From Filobacillus milosensis (GTDB taxonomy: Bacteria; Bacillota; Bacilli; Bacillales; Alkalibacillaceae), in the NCBI RefSeq assembly GCF_004402015.1, contig NZ_SOPW01000005.1:94247-158246 (forward strand): 64,000 nt of DNA, in the 5' to 3' direction. The notes below the pieces were generated by a model. It did no database searches. It was given only the letters and a program-made list of their open reading frames with translations, and was not told where the DNA came from. A program made the translations under genes and the position numbers. Positions 14,646 to 24,021 of the stretch are shown in pieces (position 1 is the first letter of the stretch; every line of letters starts with the position of its first letter).

Positions 14646-16619
14646 TTAAGCTTGTGCGGCTGCTACCCCGTCATGATCCTGGTCTTTGTGTTTTCTGCGT
14701 GATCTTTGAAGCAGCCAAACACCAACGATTAAAACAAGACCAACGATGTTTGTGATCGTTTCTGGAATAATCATCATCATACCGCCTGCGAAAAGAATAA
14801 ACCTTTCCCAAACTTTTGAAGCGGCTGAGAAATGCCCAATTAACGAACTGCTTATCGCAATCATTCCAATTAAGGCCGTTGCTATAGCCATGCCTAAAGC
14901 AAGTGGTTCAACATCAACCCAAAGTAAGATAGGTTGAGTCACGAATATATATGGAATGATAAAGGCAGCGATGGCGAGCTTAACGGCAGTCGTTCCGGAC
15001 CTAAACGGATTGGCATTGGCTATACCTGCGCCTGCATAGGCTGCTAAACATACAGGTGGTGTAATATCTGCAACAATACCAAAGTAGAAAACAAACATGT
15101 GAACTGCGATTGGCTCAAGTCCAAAGTTGTTGATTAATGCTGGAGCTGCAACTGTTGCTGTTACAACATAGTTCGCTGTTGTTGGAAGCCCCATACCTAA
15201 AACGATACATGCTAACATCGTGAAGATTAATGCTAGTGGTAAGATACCGTTAGATAACGCAATAATCGCATCCGCAAACTTGTTACCCAGCCCAGTCATA
15301 CTAACGACACCAGCGATAATACCTGCAGTTGCTACCGCAGCAATTACCGGTAGGGCAACCCGCGCCCCTTCTTCAAGGACTTTAATCGTTTGTTTAATTG
15401 ACATACGTGTTTCTTTGCGAATTAAACTAACTAAAAATGCTGAGAAAATACCCATTAATGCTGCACGTTGTGGTGTAAACCCAACAACGATTGTCCCAAC
15501 AATAATCACAAGAGGTAATAATAAGTACCCTTGCTTTTTCATTAGTTTTCTAAAGCTTGGCACTTGATCTTTAGGTAGACCTAAAATGCCCAGTTTCTTT
15601 GCTTCAAAGTGTGTACCAATTAAAATTCCAGTAAAATACAGAATGGCTGGGATTAATGCTGCTAACATAATGGTAGAAAAACTAACGCCAATATACTCCA
15701 TCATGATAAAAGCGGCTGCACCCATTAGTGGTGGCATAATTTGACCACCAGTTGAGGCAGATGCTTCGGTCGCAGCTGCGAATTCCGGTTTGAAACCTGC
15801 TCGTTTCATCATTGGAATCGTGAAAGAACCTGAAGCCACCGTGTTACCAACTGAACTTCCAGATACCATACCTTGTAATGCACTGGCAGAAACTGCTGCT
15901 TTAGCTGTTCCACCTGTATATCTTCCAGTTAGCGCAAAAGCTAAATCATTGAAAAACTTACCGATATTCGTATGAATCAGCATGACCCCAAAGAATAAGA
16001 AGAGGAAGATAAATTTGGCAGAAATTTTAATGGGTGTACCGAACACACCGCTGTCTTCAAACCAAAGCTGATTCATAATACGGTCCAAGTCAAAACCTGG
16101 GTGAGATAACACTTGAGTTGGGATAACATTACCATAAAGTGTGTAAAGAATTGCAGCACCGGCCACAATTACGATTGGTAAACCAACTGCTCGTCTAGTC
16201 GCTTCAAGTAGCAACAAGACTCCAAGTACAGAAACTAAAAAGTCGAATTCCGTATAACCTTGAATCCTGGCATCTCTTAAAGCGTCATAGAAAAATATTT
16301 TGTGATAAGCCACATATATAGATACAAACGCTAGAATTACATCATACCAAGGGATTCCTTTTTGTATTTTGTGTAATCCTTTTTTTGCGGGAAATAATAG
16401 AAAAATAAGTCCCAGTGCAGTACCTAAGTGAATGGCGCCTTGTTTTTGAGTCTGAATAACACCAAAATATCCAGTATATAAGTGGAAAATGGTTAAAGAG
16501 ATGCCTAGAAAAGCGACAATCCAGGCCCATTTTCCAATATTCGTACGTTGGTTACTTTCACGGTCATATTTTTCCCTGATTTCATCCGCGTCTACTTGAT
16601 TGTGTTGTTCTTGCTGCAT
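14646..16619 (-). CDS. TAXI-type TRAP transporter fused permease (DctQM)
   Basis: A 657-residue membrane protein in which the small 4-TM DctQ unit (residues ~30-170) is fused to the large DctM unit, as is usual for TAXI TRAP systems. Typical sequences are SALQGMVSGSSVGNTVASGSFTIPMMKRAGF and SASTGGQIMPPLMGAAAFIM near the middle, and LGMGLPTTANYVVTATVAAPAL further on. TRAP permeases import organic anions using a sodium or proton gradient. The ATG at 16619 (MQQEQ) lies 6 bases behind AAAGGCGGG. It follows the solute-binding gene and is separated from it by a hairpin. Confidence 0.92.
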   Translation of the reverse strand: MQQEQHNQVDADEIREKYDRESNQRTNIGKWAWIVAFLGISLTIFHLYTGYFGVIQTQKQGAIHLGTALGLIFLLFPAKKGLHKIQKGIPWYDVILAFVSIYVAYHKIFFYDALRDARIQGYTEFDFLVSVLGVLLLLEATRRAVGLPIVIVAGAAILYTLYGNVIPTQVLSHPGFDLDRIMNQLWFEDSGVFGTPIKISAKFIFLFLFFGVMLIHTNIGKFFNDLAFALTGRYTGGTAKAAVSASALQGMVSGSSVGNTVASGSFTIPMMKRAGFKPEFAAATEASASTGGQIMPPLMGAAAFIMMEYIGVSFSTIMLAALIPAILYFTGILIGTHFEAKKLGILGLPKDQVPSFRKLMKKQGYLLLPLVIIVGTIVVGFTPQRAALMGIFSAFLVSLIRKETRMSIKQTIKVLEEGARVALPVIAAVATAGIIAGVVSMTGLGNKFADAIIALSNGILPLALIFTMLACIVLGMGLPTTANYVVTATVAAPALINNFGLEPIAVHMFVFYFGIVADITPPVCLAAYAGAGIANANPFRSGTTAVKLAIAAFIIPYIFVTQPILLWVDVEPLALGMAIATALIGMIAISSSLIGHFSAASKVWERFILFAGGMMMIIPETITNIVGLVLIVGVWLLQRSRRKHKDQDHDGVAAAQA

Positions 16620-16645
16620 AGACATCCCGCCTTTCGAGAAAATTA

Positions 16646-16677
16646 GAAGAGATAACGTCAAACGGCGTTATCTCTTC
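16646..16677 (-). terminator. intra-operon hairpin between binding protein and permease
   Basis: On the minus strand GAAGAGATAACG (16677-16666) pairs with CGTTATCTCTTC (16658-16647), followed by TAATTTTCTC. The weak T-tract suggests partial termination or 3'-end stabilisation, lowering permease relative to binding protein. Confidence 0.7.
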
Positions 16678-16687
16678 GTCAGTGTTA

Positions 16688-17692
16688 TTAATCTTGTAAA
16701 TCTTCGAAACTTTCAATTCCAGTTTCTTCTCGAGTTACGATTTGTATAACCTCAGGGTAGATATGACCAATGAACGCTACGTTTTCAATAGCTCCACCGT
16801 CAAATTCACCTTCACCATTAACCGCATCTTGTGCTGGAACGTGAACCGTCATACCTAAGTCCATTTCACCGTCACGCATAGATGCTAAGTTATCTAGTGA
16901 AGCACCTGTTTCAGTAGATGTTACGTTTAGACCATCAATGTTGTTCTTCCAAACGTTTGCCATCTCACCACCTAGTGGATAGTAAGTACCGCCTGAGCTA
17001 CCTGTACCTAAGATTAGGTCCATGCTGTTAGCGTCATCGCCTAGCTCTGCGATTGGGTTATCAAATTCTAATCCTTGTTCTTTATAGTATTTTGCTGCAC
17101 CTGGGTGGATTGGAAGTCCTTCAGAACCTCTTAAAGCGTTATCAAGAATCATTTGCTTACCTTGAGCGTGAGTGATTTCACTTGAGTTTTCAACCATTGC
17201 TTTTGCTAGTTGATATCCTAATTCTTCACTGATCGTATTAGTGTTACCCATTAGGATTGCATAAGCAGTTACAGTTTGAACGTCCTCTTCTAGGAAATCG
17301 TAAGAGTCTGCTGGAATCGTGAAACGCATATAACCTGTCTTCTCTTCAATATCTCCAATAACGTCATCAGAGATTGATAGGAATTTAACATCACCTACAG
17401 ATGCCTGTAAGTTGTTGATACTACTTGCTGGTAAGCCTAATACACCAGAAGAAATATCAATGTTTCCATCTTGAAGTAAATCAGCTGCGTCGCCGAAACC
17501 TTCTTCGTACACTTCGTAATGTTCGCCTGCTTCAAGTCCATAAGCACCTAAAATTTCAGTCGTTACTGTGTTTGTCGCACTACCAGCTGGACCAATTGCT
17601 ACTTTAGCTTTGTCTCCAGCTCCCCCACTACAAGCTGCTAGTACTAGAGTTGATACTAATAAAACTGCTAAAAATCCAAACAACTTCTTCAC
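16688..17692 (-). CDS. TAXI TRAP solute-binding lipoprotein, circularly permuted
   Basis: A 334-residue lipoprotein precursor (lipobox LAAC, Cys21). All parts of a TAXI binding protein are present but in swapped order. Residues 30-210 correspond to the usual second half (VAIGPAGSATN, ILGAYGL, LPIHPGAAKYYKEQG). A linker of about 15 residues (211-225) leads to residues 226-334, which correspond to the usual first half (GTGSSGGTYYPLGG, ETGASLDNL, IGHIYPEVIQIV, ending ESFEDLQ). In ordinary members ESFEDL runs straight into the strand that here follows the lipid anchor. The GTG at 17692 follows GGGGGGA. It captures an unknown anion for the fused permease. Confidence 0.9.
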   Translation of the reverse strand: MKKLFGFLAVLLVSTLVLAACSGGAGDKAKVAIGPAGSATNTVTTEILGAYGLEAGEHYEVYEEGFGDAADLLQDGNIDISSGVLGLPASSINNLQASVGDVKFLSISDDVIGDIEEKTGYMRFTIPADSYDFLEEDVQTVTAYAILMGNTNTISEELGYQLAKAMVENSSEITHAQGKQMILDNALRGSEGLPIHPGAAKYYKEQGLEFDNPIAELGDDANSMDLILGTGSSGGTYYPLGGEMANVWKNNIDGLNVTSTETGASLDNLASMRDGEMDLGMTVHVPAQDAVNGEGEFDGGAIENVAFIGHIYPEVIQIVTREETGIESFEDLQD

Positions 17693-17726
17693 AAAAATTC
17701 CCCCCATAATATAATAGATTTTTTGA

Positions 17727-17740
17727 TGTTAACGCTTCCA
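17727..17740. promoter_or_regulatory. cre-like CcpA site
   Basis: TGTTAACGCTTCCA matches the 14-base catabolite-response consensus at all but one position. It lies about 20 bases downstream of the predicted transcription start of the TRAP operon, where CcpA would block elongation. Confidence 0.55.
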
Positions 17741-17762
17741 TACGCAGTATTCCTAGTATATT

Positions 17763-17791
17763 ATTCTAGTAACTGAAATGAATATTGTCAA
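17763..17791 (-). promoter_or_regulatory. sigma-A promoter of the TRAP operon
   Basis: On the minus strand TTGACA (17791-17786), 17 bases, then TAGAAT (17768-17763). The distance to the GTG start is about 65 bases. Confidence 0.8.
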
Positions 17792-17967
17792 GTTAACTAG
17801 CTCTCTGAAAAGGCATTACAGCGATGATTAACCGCTTTCATAACATGTCTTAATCCAAGTGCTATCATTTTATTCCAATAATTAATTTAATATTATAAAA
17901 AAATATATTTCCATAAATTTCAAGTTAACTTTTGTGGCTATAATTTACCAAAATCAAGATCATCACA

Positions 17968-17976
17968 TGTTAAAAT
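17968..17976 (+). promoter_or_regulatory. extended -10 promoter element of sbcDC
   Basis: TG-T-TAAAAT gives an extended -10 element about 30 bases before sbcD. The rest of the ~300-bp divergent region (17693-18008) is AT-rich, with another TATAAT at 17939, and holds no gene. Confidence 0.45.
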
Positions 17977-18008
17977 AATAGTAGTTTACTAGAAAGGGAT
18001 GAAAATCG

Positions 18009-19175
18009 ATGAAAATTTTCCACACAGCTGATTGGCATTTAGGGAAGCTTGTTCAAGGCGTTTATATGACAGAGGATCAAAAGCATGTCCTTAGCCAATT
18101 TGTTGAAGATGTTCGTAATGAAAAACCAGATGTGGTTGTCATCGCAGGTGATTTGTATGACCGTGCAGTACCACCAACCGATGCAGTAAATTTACTAGAT
18201 GATATCCTTCGAGAAATTATTATAGATTTAAAGGTTCCAGTGGTGTCGATTGCAGGTAACCATGACAGCCCAGGGCGTCTGAACTTTGGCTCTAAAATCA
18301 TGCGTGATCAAGGTCTACATATCGTTGGCCAGTTAGGTAAAGAGCTAGTGCCCGTGGTTTTATCAGATGAACACGGTGAGGTCCATTTTCATTTAATCCC
18401 TTATGTCGATCCAAGTGTCGTTCGTTATATATTTGAAGACGATGACATTCGAAGTCATGATGATGCATCCCGTCGAATTATCGAAGAACTCTCATCAAAA
18501 ATGGACTCGAATGCACGTCATATCCTAGTCGGTCACCAATTTGTTACGCCATTCGGTGAGCCTGAAGACAATACCAGTGACTCCGAACGTCCGTTATCCA
18601 TCGGGGGTGCAGAGCATGTCGATGCCAAACATTTTGAAAAGTTTCATTATACAGCCCTTGGCCATTTGCACCAGGCACACCATGTGGGAAATGAAACGAT
18701 TCGTTATGCCGGCTCACCACTTAAGTATTCAATTTCAGAAGAGAACCATAAAAAGGGTTATTTAGTGGTAGACCTAGCTGAAGATGGCTCAACATCTGTG
18801 GAAAAACGTGAGCTTATCCCACGTCGTGATATGCGAACCATTGAAGCAACTATGGACGAGCTCTTGAAGCATGATATGAGCGAAGATTACGTATTTGTTA
18901 GATTACTTGATGAAACACCTGTCTTATATCCGATGGAAAAAATTCGATCTGTTTATCCGAACGCGATGCACGTTGAACGAAAACTAATCGTGAGCCCAAC
19001 TGAAGATTCGGACGGAACTGAAAAAGTTGAACGCCATAAGTTGAGTGATTTTGAATTATTCCAAGCATTTTATGAAGAAGTTAAAGGCGAGGCCGCGGCT
19101 AATGAAACAGAAGACATTTTTAAAGAAGTATTAGATGATGTATTAAACCAAAAACGCGAGGCAGTGACGAAATAA
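18009..19175 (+). CDS. sbcD: exonuclease subunit SbcD (Mre11 homologue)
   Basis: A 388-residue nuclease with the phosphoesterase motifs D8-W-H10, GDLYDR, GNHDSPGR, GHQF and GHLHQAH, which bind two Mn ions. With SbcC it forms the complex that opens DNA hairpins and removes protein-blocked ends. Length matches the Bacillus protein. The last ~100 residues are the SbcD C-terminal capping region. The start ATG follows AAAGGGATG, and sbcC starts 12 bases after the stop. Confidence 0.96.
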   Translation: MKIFHTADWHLGKLVQGVYMTEDQKHVLSQFVEDVRNEKPDVVVIAGDLYDRAVPPTDAVNLLDDILREIIIDLKVPVVSIAGNHDSPGRLNFGSKIMRDQGLHIVGQLGKELVPVVLSDEHGEVHFHLIPYVDPSVVRYIFEDDDIRSHDDASRRIIEELSSKMDSNARHILVGHQFVTPFGEPEDNTSDSERPLSIGGAEHVDAKHFEKFHYTALGHLHQAHHVGNETIRYAGSPLKYSISEENHKKGYLVVDLAEDGSTSVEKRELIPRRDMRTIEATMDELLKHDMSEDYVFVRLLDETPVLYPMEKIRSVYPNAMHVERKLIVSPTEDSDGTEKVERHKLSDFELFQAFYEEVKGEAAANETEDIFKEVLDDVLNQKREAVTK

Positions 19176-19187
19176 GGAGGGAAAACG

Positions 19188-22100
19188 ATGAAACCGATAA
19201 AACTAACGATGACCGCCTTTGGCCCATATAAAGATCAAGAAATCGTAAATTTTTCAGAGCTTGAAGAAAATCGTCTGTTTGTGATTTCCGGTAAAACCGG
19301 AGCCGGCAAAACAACGATTTTTGATGGCATCTGCTTTGCCTTATACGGATCAGCGAGCGGGGAAGACCGCCAGGATTATAAAATGCTACGCAGTGACTTT
19401 GCGAATGATGAAGTACATACAAGTGTTGAGCTGGTTTTTGAATTACACGGTAAAACCTACCGAATCTTACGTCAGCTCGGTCATGTTAAACAAGGAAATA
19501 AAACCGCAACCGGTGAGAAATATGAATTCTTCCAATTAGAAGAGACTGGCGAAGTTCCTTGTGTTGACCGCCAAATGGTCTCTGAAATTAACCAGCGTGT
19601 AGAAGAACTTGTAGGCTTAACTAAGGATCAGTTTTCCCAAATCGTCATGCTTCCTCAAGGAGAATTTCGTAAACTCCTTACTTCCAAGACGGAAAATAAA
19701 GAAGAAATCCTGCGTCGTATATTCCAAACCTATCCTTACCAGGAAATCACCGACCGCCTTAAGGAGAAGAAGAAAGAAGCAGAAGACGAATTTGAGCGCA
19801 TTAAACAGATGCGTGACCACTACGTTTCAGAGATTCGTTCAAAACTACCCGAACGCGAGGAATCACAACTTTTTCAGGTGCTGCAACAAGATCACTTCAA
19901 TATGAACCAGCTTGTTATTGGTCTTGAAGGCGAAGCCAAGTTTTATAAAGAACAAGTCGAAGTTAAGCAGAAAGAAAAAGGTCAAGCTTCCGAACACGTT
20001 CAAAAGATGCAGGACCAATACCAAAAAGCTAAAGCCTTAAATGAAAAATTCGAGGAATTAGCACAATACGAAAAGAAACGTTCTGAACTGCAAACGAAAG
20101 AACCCTCAATTAAAGAACAACAGGTTTTATTAGAAAAAAGTGAGCGCGCCAGCCAGATTGAGGTGCATGAATCCCATGTGAAAGAATTGCGCCAGGATGA
20201 AGCTCAGAAAAGACTAGCGAAAGCAGATGCAGAGCAGGCTCTAAAGACTGCAAACGAGACATTAGAACAGGCTGAATCCCACTTCAAAACCGAAGAAGAA
20301 CGAAAAAGTGAAAGAGAAGCAATTTCTAAACAGGTTGAGAATTTAAAAGACCTTCGCCCAAAAGTGGAAGAGTTAAATTCTAAGAAAAAATTTGTCGATG
20401 AAGCGGCAGCCGCCATGAAGCAAAATGCCACTCAATATAAGTCTATTGAAACTCATTTAACTGAAACACAACAAGAAAAAGAGAAACTTGAGAAACAGAT
20501 TAATGAAGGAACAGAAGCCGTCGATCAACTACCTAAAAAACAAGAAGAATTACAACTACTACGAGAAAAATGCCGTGAGATTCAAAGTTATATTAAATTA
20601 ACGGGTGAACATGGTGAACTTAGTCAACAGTTAAGAGCGAACGAACAAGCTTATAAAGAAGCAAAGCAATTCTTTGAACAAAAGGAACAAGCATGGGTTC
20701 ATGGACAGGCAGGAATCTTAGCTGAACATCTTAATGATGGTGAACCTTGCCCTGTTTGTGGTAGTGTTGACCATTCGAATAAGGCTGAAATTGCTATTGA
20801 AACACCTTCAAAAGAAGAACTTGATCATGCGAAAGCAATATATGATAAAAAGTACCAAGCGTATACCGAAGTGGTTGCCAAGTACAAAGCGAAGAATGAC
20901 CAACTGGAAGAAAAGAAAGAAGTCATAAAAGAGTACGACATCTCATTCGAAAATATCAATCAAACATTTGATTGGTTAGTCGAAAAGGGTAAAACGCTTA
21001 AAAAAGAAGTTGAACAGCTTAACCACACTTCAGAAAATCTAAAAGCGTATCGACAACGTTCTGAGCAACTAAACGACGAAATTAAAAAAGTTGAAACGAA
21101 TAAAGAAAATTTAAGAAAACAATATGAAGAACAAAAGCTTGAATACGAAAAAGCTAAGGTCACTTATGACGGGCTTCTTGATTCTGTGCCAGAAAACGTT
21201 CGTGAACTAAGTGTCCTTGAAGCAAAAATAAAAGAAACAGAAGCTAAAAAACTGGAGTTAGAACAGGCTTGGGAGAAAGCCCAACAGCAGCTGAATACGG
21301 CACGTGAGCAGGTTGCGAAGGCTACCACTCATAATCAGAATGGTGGTCTTTCGCTACAAGAGGCAAAGGCTAAACTTGAGAAGGCGGAGCAAGTCTTCCA
21401 GCAAGCACTGACTGACGGCGCTTTTTCCAATGAAGAAGAGTATCGAAACGCGAAACGAACGGAAGAAGAGCGTAAAGCGTTGAAAGATGCGATTGAGTCG
21501 TTTAACCAGCAGTTAGCGACAGTTAATGCACGGCTTGGCGAGCTTCGTGAGCAGTTAACGGATCAGGAAAAAGTCGAGTTAGGCGCATATGAGTTAAAGC
21601 TCAAAGAAGCGCAGGATCAGTATGAATCAGTGTTACAAGCATATAATGCCACGGTTCAAAGTCAAAAAGATGTGGCTGATTTGAAGGTGCGAATCGTTGA
21701 AGCGAGTGAGCAAGTTGATGCACAGGAGAAATCGCTTAATCGCATTGCTGATTTGTATGATGTGGTTCGTGGTCAAAATGATCGTAAAATCTCATTCGAG
21801 CGGTATTTACAAATCGAATATTTAGATCAGATTGTTGATGCGGCAAATGCTCGGTTGAAGCGCTTATCGAATGGGCAGTTCTATTTGAAGCGCAGTGATC
21901 GCCAGGAAGCACGCGGTCGTCAAAGTGGTCTGGGACTTGATGTGTATGATGTTTACACAGGTCAGGATCGCGATGTGAAAACGATGTCTGGAGGCGAAAA
22001 GTTTAACGCTTCATTATGTCTCGCACTCGGGATGTCTGATGTCATCCAAAGCTTTAAAGGTGGTGTGTCGATTGAGACAATGTTTATCGATGAAGGGTTC

Positions 22101-22280
22101 GGATCTCTTGATGATGAGTCATTGAATAAGGCCATCGATACGTTGATTGACCTGCAGAAATCCGGACGCATGATTGGTGTGATTTCGCACGTGCAGGAAC
22201 TGAAATCAGCCATACCAGCAATACTTGAAGTCAATAAATCTCGTGACGGCTACAGTGAAACGCAGTTTGTATTAAAATAA
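19188..22280 (+). CDS. sbcC: exonuclease subunit SbcC (Rad50 homologue)
   Basis: A 1030-residue SMC-like ATPase. Walker A is SGKTGAGKTT near residue 37; long coiled coils flank the zinc hook CPVC at 521-524. The C-terminal half-site has the signature MSGGEKFNASLCLALG, Walker B MFIDEGFGSLD and the final EVNKS strand. ATP binding and release drives the SbcD nuclease on DNA ends. Binding site AAGGAGGG; same operon as sbcD. A strong terminator follows. Confidence 0.96.
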   Translation: MKPIKLTMTAFGPYKDQEIVNFSELEENRLFVISGKTGAGKTTIFDGICFALYGSASGEDRQDYKMLRSDFANDEVHTSVELVFELHGKTYRILRQLGHVKQGNKTATGEKYEFFQLEETGEVPCVDRQMVSEINQRVEELVGLTKDQFSQIVMLPQGEFRKLLTSKTENKEEILRRIFQTYPYQEITDRLKEKKKEAEDEFERIKQMRDHYVSEIRSKLPEREESQLFQVLQQDHFNMNQLVIGLEGEAKFYKEQVEVKQKEKGQASEHVQKMQDQYQKAKALNEKFEELAQYEKKRSELQTKEPSIKEQQVLLEKSERASQIEVHESHVKELRQDEAQKRLAKADAEQALKTANETLEQAESHFKTEEERKSEREAISKQVENLKDLRPKVEELNSKKKFVDEAAAAMKQNATQYKSIETHLTETQQEKEKLEKQINEGTEAVDQLPKKQEELQLLREKCREIQSYIKLTGEHGELSQQLRANEQAYKEAKQFFEQKEQAWVHGQAGILAEHLNDGEPCPVCGSVDHSNKAEIAIETPSKEELDHAKAIYDKKYQAYTEVVAKYKAKNDQLEEKKEVIKEYDISFENINQTFDWLVEKGKTLKKEVEQLNHTSENLKAYRQRSEQLNDEIKKVETNKENLRKQYEEQKLEYEKAKVTYDGLLDSVPENVRELSVLEAKIKETEAKKLELEQAWEKAQQQLNTAREQVAKATTHNQNGGLSLQEAKAKLEKAEQVFQQALTDGAFSNEEEYRNAKRTEEERKALKDAIESFNQQLATVNARLGELREQLTDQEKVELGAYELKLKEAQDQYESVLQAYNATVQSQKDVADLKVRIVEASEQVDAQEKSLNRIADLYDVVRGQNDRKISFERYLQIEYLDQIVDAANARLKRLSNGQFYLKRSDRQEARGRQSGLGLDVYDVYTGQDRDVKTMSGGEKFNASLCLALGMSDVIQSFKGGVSIETMFIDEGFGSLDDESLNKAIDTLIDLQKSGRMIGVISHVQELKSAIPAILEVNKSRDGYSETQFVLK

Positions 22281-22290
22281 TGTAGATAAG

Positions 22291-22322
22291 CTCCAACCTT
22301 ATTGTGGGTTGGGGTTTTTTTT
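22291..22322 (+). terminator. terminator of sbcDC
   Basis: CTCCAACC (22291-22298) pairs with GGTTGGGG (22307-22314, one G-T pair), followed by eight T. Confidence 0.9.
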
Positions 22323-22329
22323 GGGAAAA

Positions 22330-22465
22330 AGTCCGAAAGTAGTGAATGAAAGCCCGGAAAACTACTGTTTTTAAGTGTTTTCGACAAGGTTCGACCATGG
22401 AAATCACTAAGATATGTCCGGAAACGCTGAAAAGAAGTCCGGAAAGCCTAAAATATTGACCGGTT
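22330..22465. repeat. 21-bp periodic array, word GTCCGGAAA
   Basis: CCGGAAA-like words align at 22333, 22354, then (after a degenerate copy and a one-base shift) near 22397, 22418, 22439 and 22460, 21 bases apart. It starts 8 bases behind the sbcC terminator T-tract. Higher GC than the other arrays. Confidence 0.7.
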
Positions 22466-22577
22466 CAACTTTGTGATGAAGGTGTTGTCATTTCGTGAAT
22501 GGTTTATTAGGTTATTTTTTTAGATGTTCATTACTTTACTTATAAAATATGGTAACATTTAGTTAATTATCAGAATT

Positions 22578-23192
22578 ATGAGAAGGAATAAACATCATAT
22601 TAAATCGTTTATTTACATAGAAAGTAGGGTGGAAACAATAAACAATCAAACTGTAGCATTAGTCGCTAATCATTTAAACAAAACTAATTCAAAATGGGCA
22701 GTAGGTGGATCTCTCCTATTAAAGCAACGCGACATCATTAATCAAGTGAATGATATGGATATTATTGTTCATAGAGATGGGGTTAATCAAATATTAGGAG
22801 AGTTGGTCAAATTAGGCGAAGAGCGTGTTGTTACCCCACTAGATCCCTATGCAACAACTTATTATTATGAGTTTAATATATTGGATCTATCGATGGATGT
22901 GATGGGGGAGTTTAAAATTAGACATGAAGATGGGGTTTACGTCCTTCCATTCGAAGAACAACAAATTGAATTTTACGATGTAGAAGGTGTAGATGTGCCG
23001 TTTTGTACATTAGAGAGCTGGTACATACTCTATCAATTAATACCGGGTAGAGAAAAGAAGGTTGCCATGATTGAGAATTACTTTAAATTAAATGGTGTCA
23101 AACATCCAAGCATTTTGGAGAATGCCATAAATAATGCTTTGCCTAAAAGGGTTATTGAGCGGATACAGCCTTTAATAGAAAAAGTCGTATAA
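22578..23192 (+). CDS. nucleotidyltransferase-fold protein
   Basis: A protein of about 204 residues with a minimal nucleotidyltransferase signature: KWAVGGSLLL followed by NDMDIIVH, i.e. G-G-S and D-x-D-I spaced as in the LinB/DUF4269-type families. The later part (CTLESWYILYQLIPGREKK) resembles nucleotidyltransferases acting on small molecules or tRNA; the substrate is unknown. The start is unsure: ATG 22578 has no good binding site, and GTG 22629 follows AGTAGG with little spacing. First of four co-directional small genes. Confidence 0.65.
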   Translation: MRRNKHHIKSFIYIESRVETINNQTVALVANHLNKTNSKWAVGGSLLLKQRDIINQVNDMDIIVHRDGVNQILGELVKLGEERVVTPLDPYATTYYYEFNILDLSMDVMGEFKIRHEDGVYVLPFEEQQIEFYDVEGVDVPFCTLESWYILYQLIPGREKKVAMIENYFKLNGVKHPSILENAINNALPKRVIERIQPLIEKVV

Positions 23193-23219
23193 GAAATAAT
23201 CTAAGAAAGGTTAGATTGT

Positions 23220-23693
23220 ATGAAAGCTCTTAGTTTCCAAATCCCAAATGAGTATGGAAATTATCTCGGGGAAATCTTAAAACCTATCAATATGAGCAAG
23301 TATAACTGGTGGTTCGATGATGTTGAGTCTTATTTAAAAAAGACTGAGAATAAATTCGCATTACCGGAAGATATAGTGCCTCTTTTTACAGAAGAAATCA
23401 ACCATATGAACAGCTCGAATTTACAATCATACTTTGAAGACAATACTTACTATTTAATATTCGCAGATATTAAAGCTTTTCCAGAAGGTTCTGAAATAAA
23501 AATGATTAAGACTTTTGGTGAGTTTATGGAGAGTGATTGTGAACTGTCCATGCTAATCATTGATCAGCAGTATGTAGAAATTTTTTGTAAACAAGAGGAA
23601 ATGCTTCAACAGTTATATCAAAATGCGGTTGAACATAATTTTGAAAATGTTAGATACATTAATGTAGAAAACGATACGATGTTAAGTGTTTGA
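23220..23693 (+). CDS. DUF2691 family protein
   Basis: A 157-residue soluble protein matching the Bacillus DUF2691 pattern as I recall it: an opening SFQIPNEYGNYLGEILKPI, a middle YYLIFADIKAFP and an end VRYINVENDTMLSV. The function of the family is unknown. Start ATG behind AAAGGTTAG, 27 bases after the preceding gene. Confidence 0.75.
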   Translation: MKALSFQIPNEYGNYLGEILKPINMSKYNWWFDDVESYLKKTENKFALPEDIVPLFTEEINHMNSSNLQSYFEDNTYYLIFADIKAFPEGSEIKMIKTFGEFMESDCELSMLIIDQQYVEIFCKQEEMLQQLYQNAVEHNFENVRYINVENDTMLSV

Positions 23694-23718
23694 GGATAAA
23701 AAATAAGGAGGAGTATTA

Positions 23719-24000
23719 ATGGATTATCGTAACCATCAAGACTACCTGATAAACGAACAACAAAAAAATCGGGGGTTCAAAAGTGATCATAATTACACTG
23801 ATGATGAAGTTGTATCTTTGGGAGCTTGGATTTTAATACTGATCCTAACTGCAATACCAATTGTAAATATTATTACAGTATTAGTATTAGCTTTTGGCCA
23901 TGATAATGAAAACCTTAATAATTATGGGAAGGCGGCATTAATCCTAATGGTTCTGGGGCTATTTTTAGCCATGTTAACAGGTGGTTGCAGTATGTACTAA
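23719..24000 (+). CDS. small two-TM membrane protein
   Basis: A 93-residue protein with a hydrophilic N-terminal third (MDYRNHQDYLINEQQKN) and two membrane helices at about residues 35-58 and 69-88. The first helix and loop (LGAWILILILTAIPIVNII) look like small proteins seen near DUF4870-type genes. Excellent binding site AAGGAGGAG. Function unknown. Same direction and tight spacing with its neighbours suggest cotranscription. Confidence 0.7.
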   Translation: MDYRNHQDYLINEQQKNRGFKSDHNYTDDEVVSLGAWILILILTAIPIVNIITVLVLAFGHDNENLNNYGKAALILMVLGLFLAMLTGGCSMY

Positions 24001-24021
24001 TGTTGTACGGAGGGAAATTAA

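Noticed and set aside
14646..17692. Assembly inversion as the cause of the swapped TAXI protein
   Set aside because: Signal peptide, linker, stop codon, spacing and promoter are all coherent, and both halves are on the same strand in one frame; still worth checking with reads.
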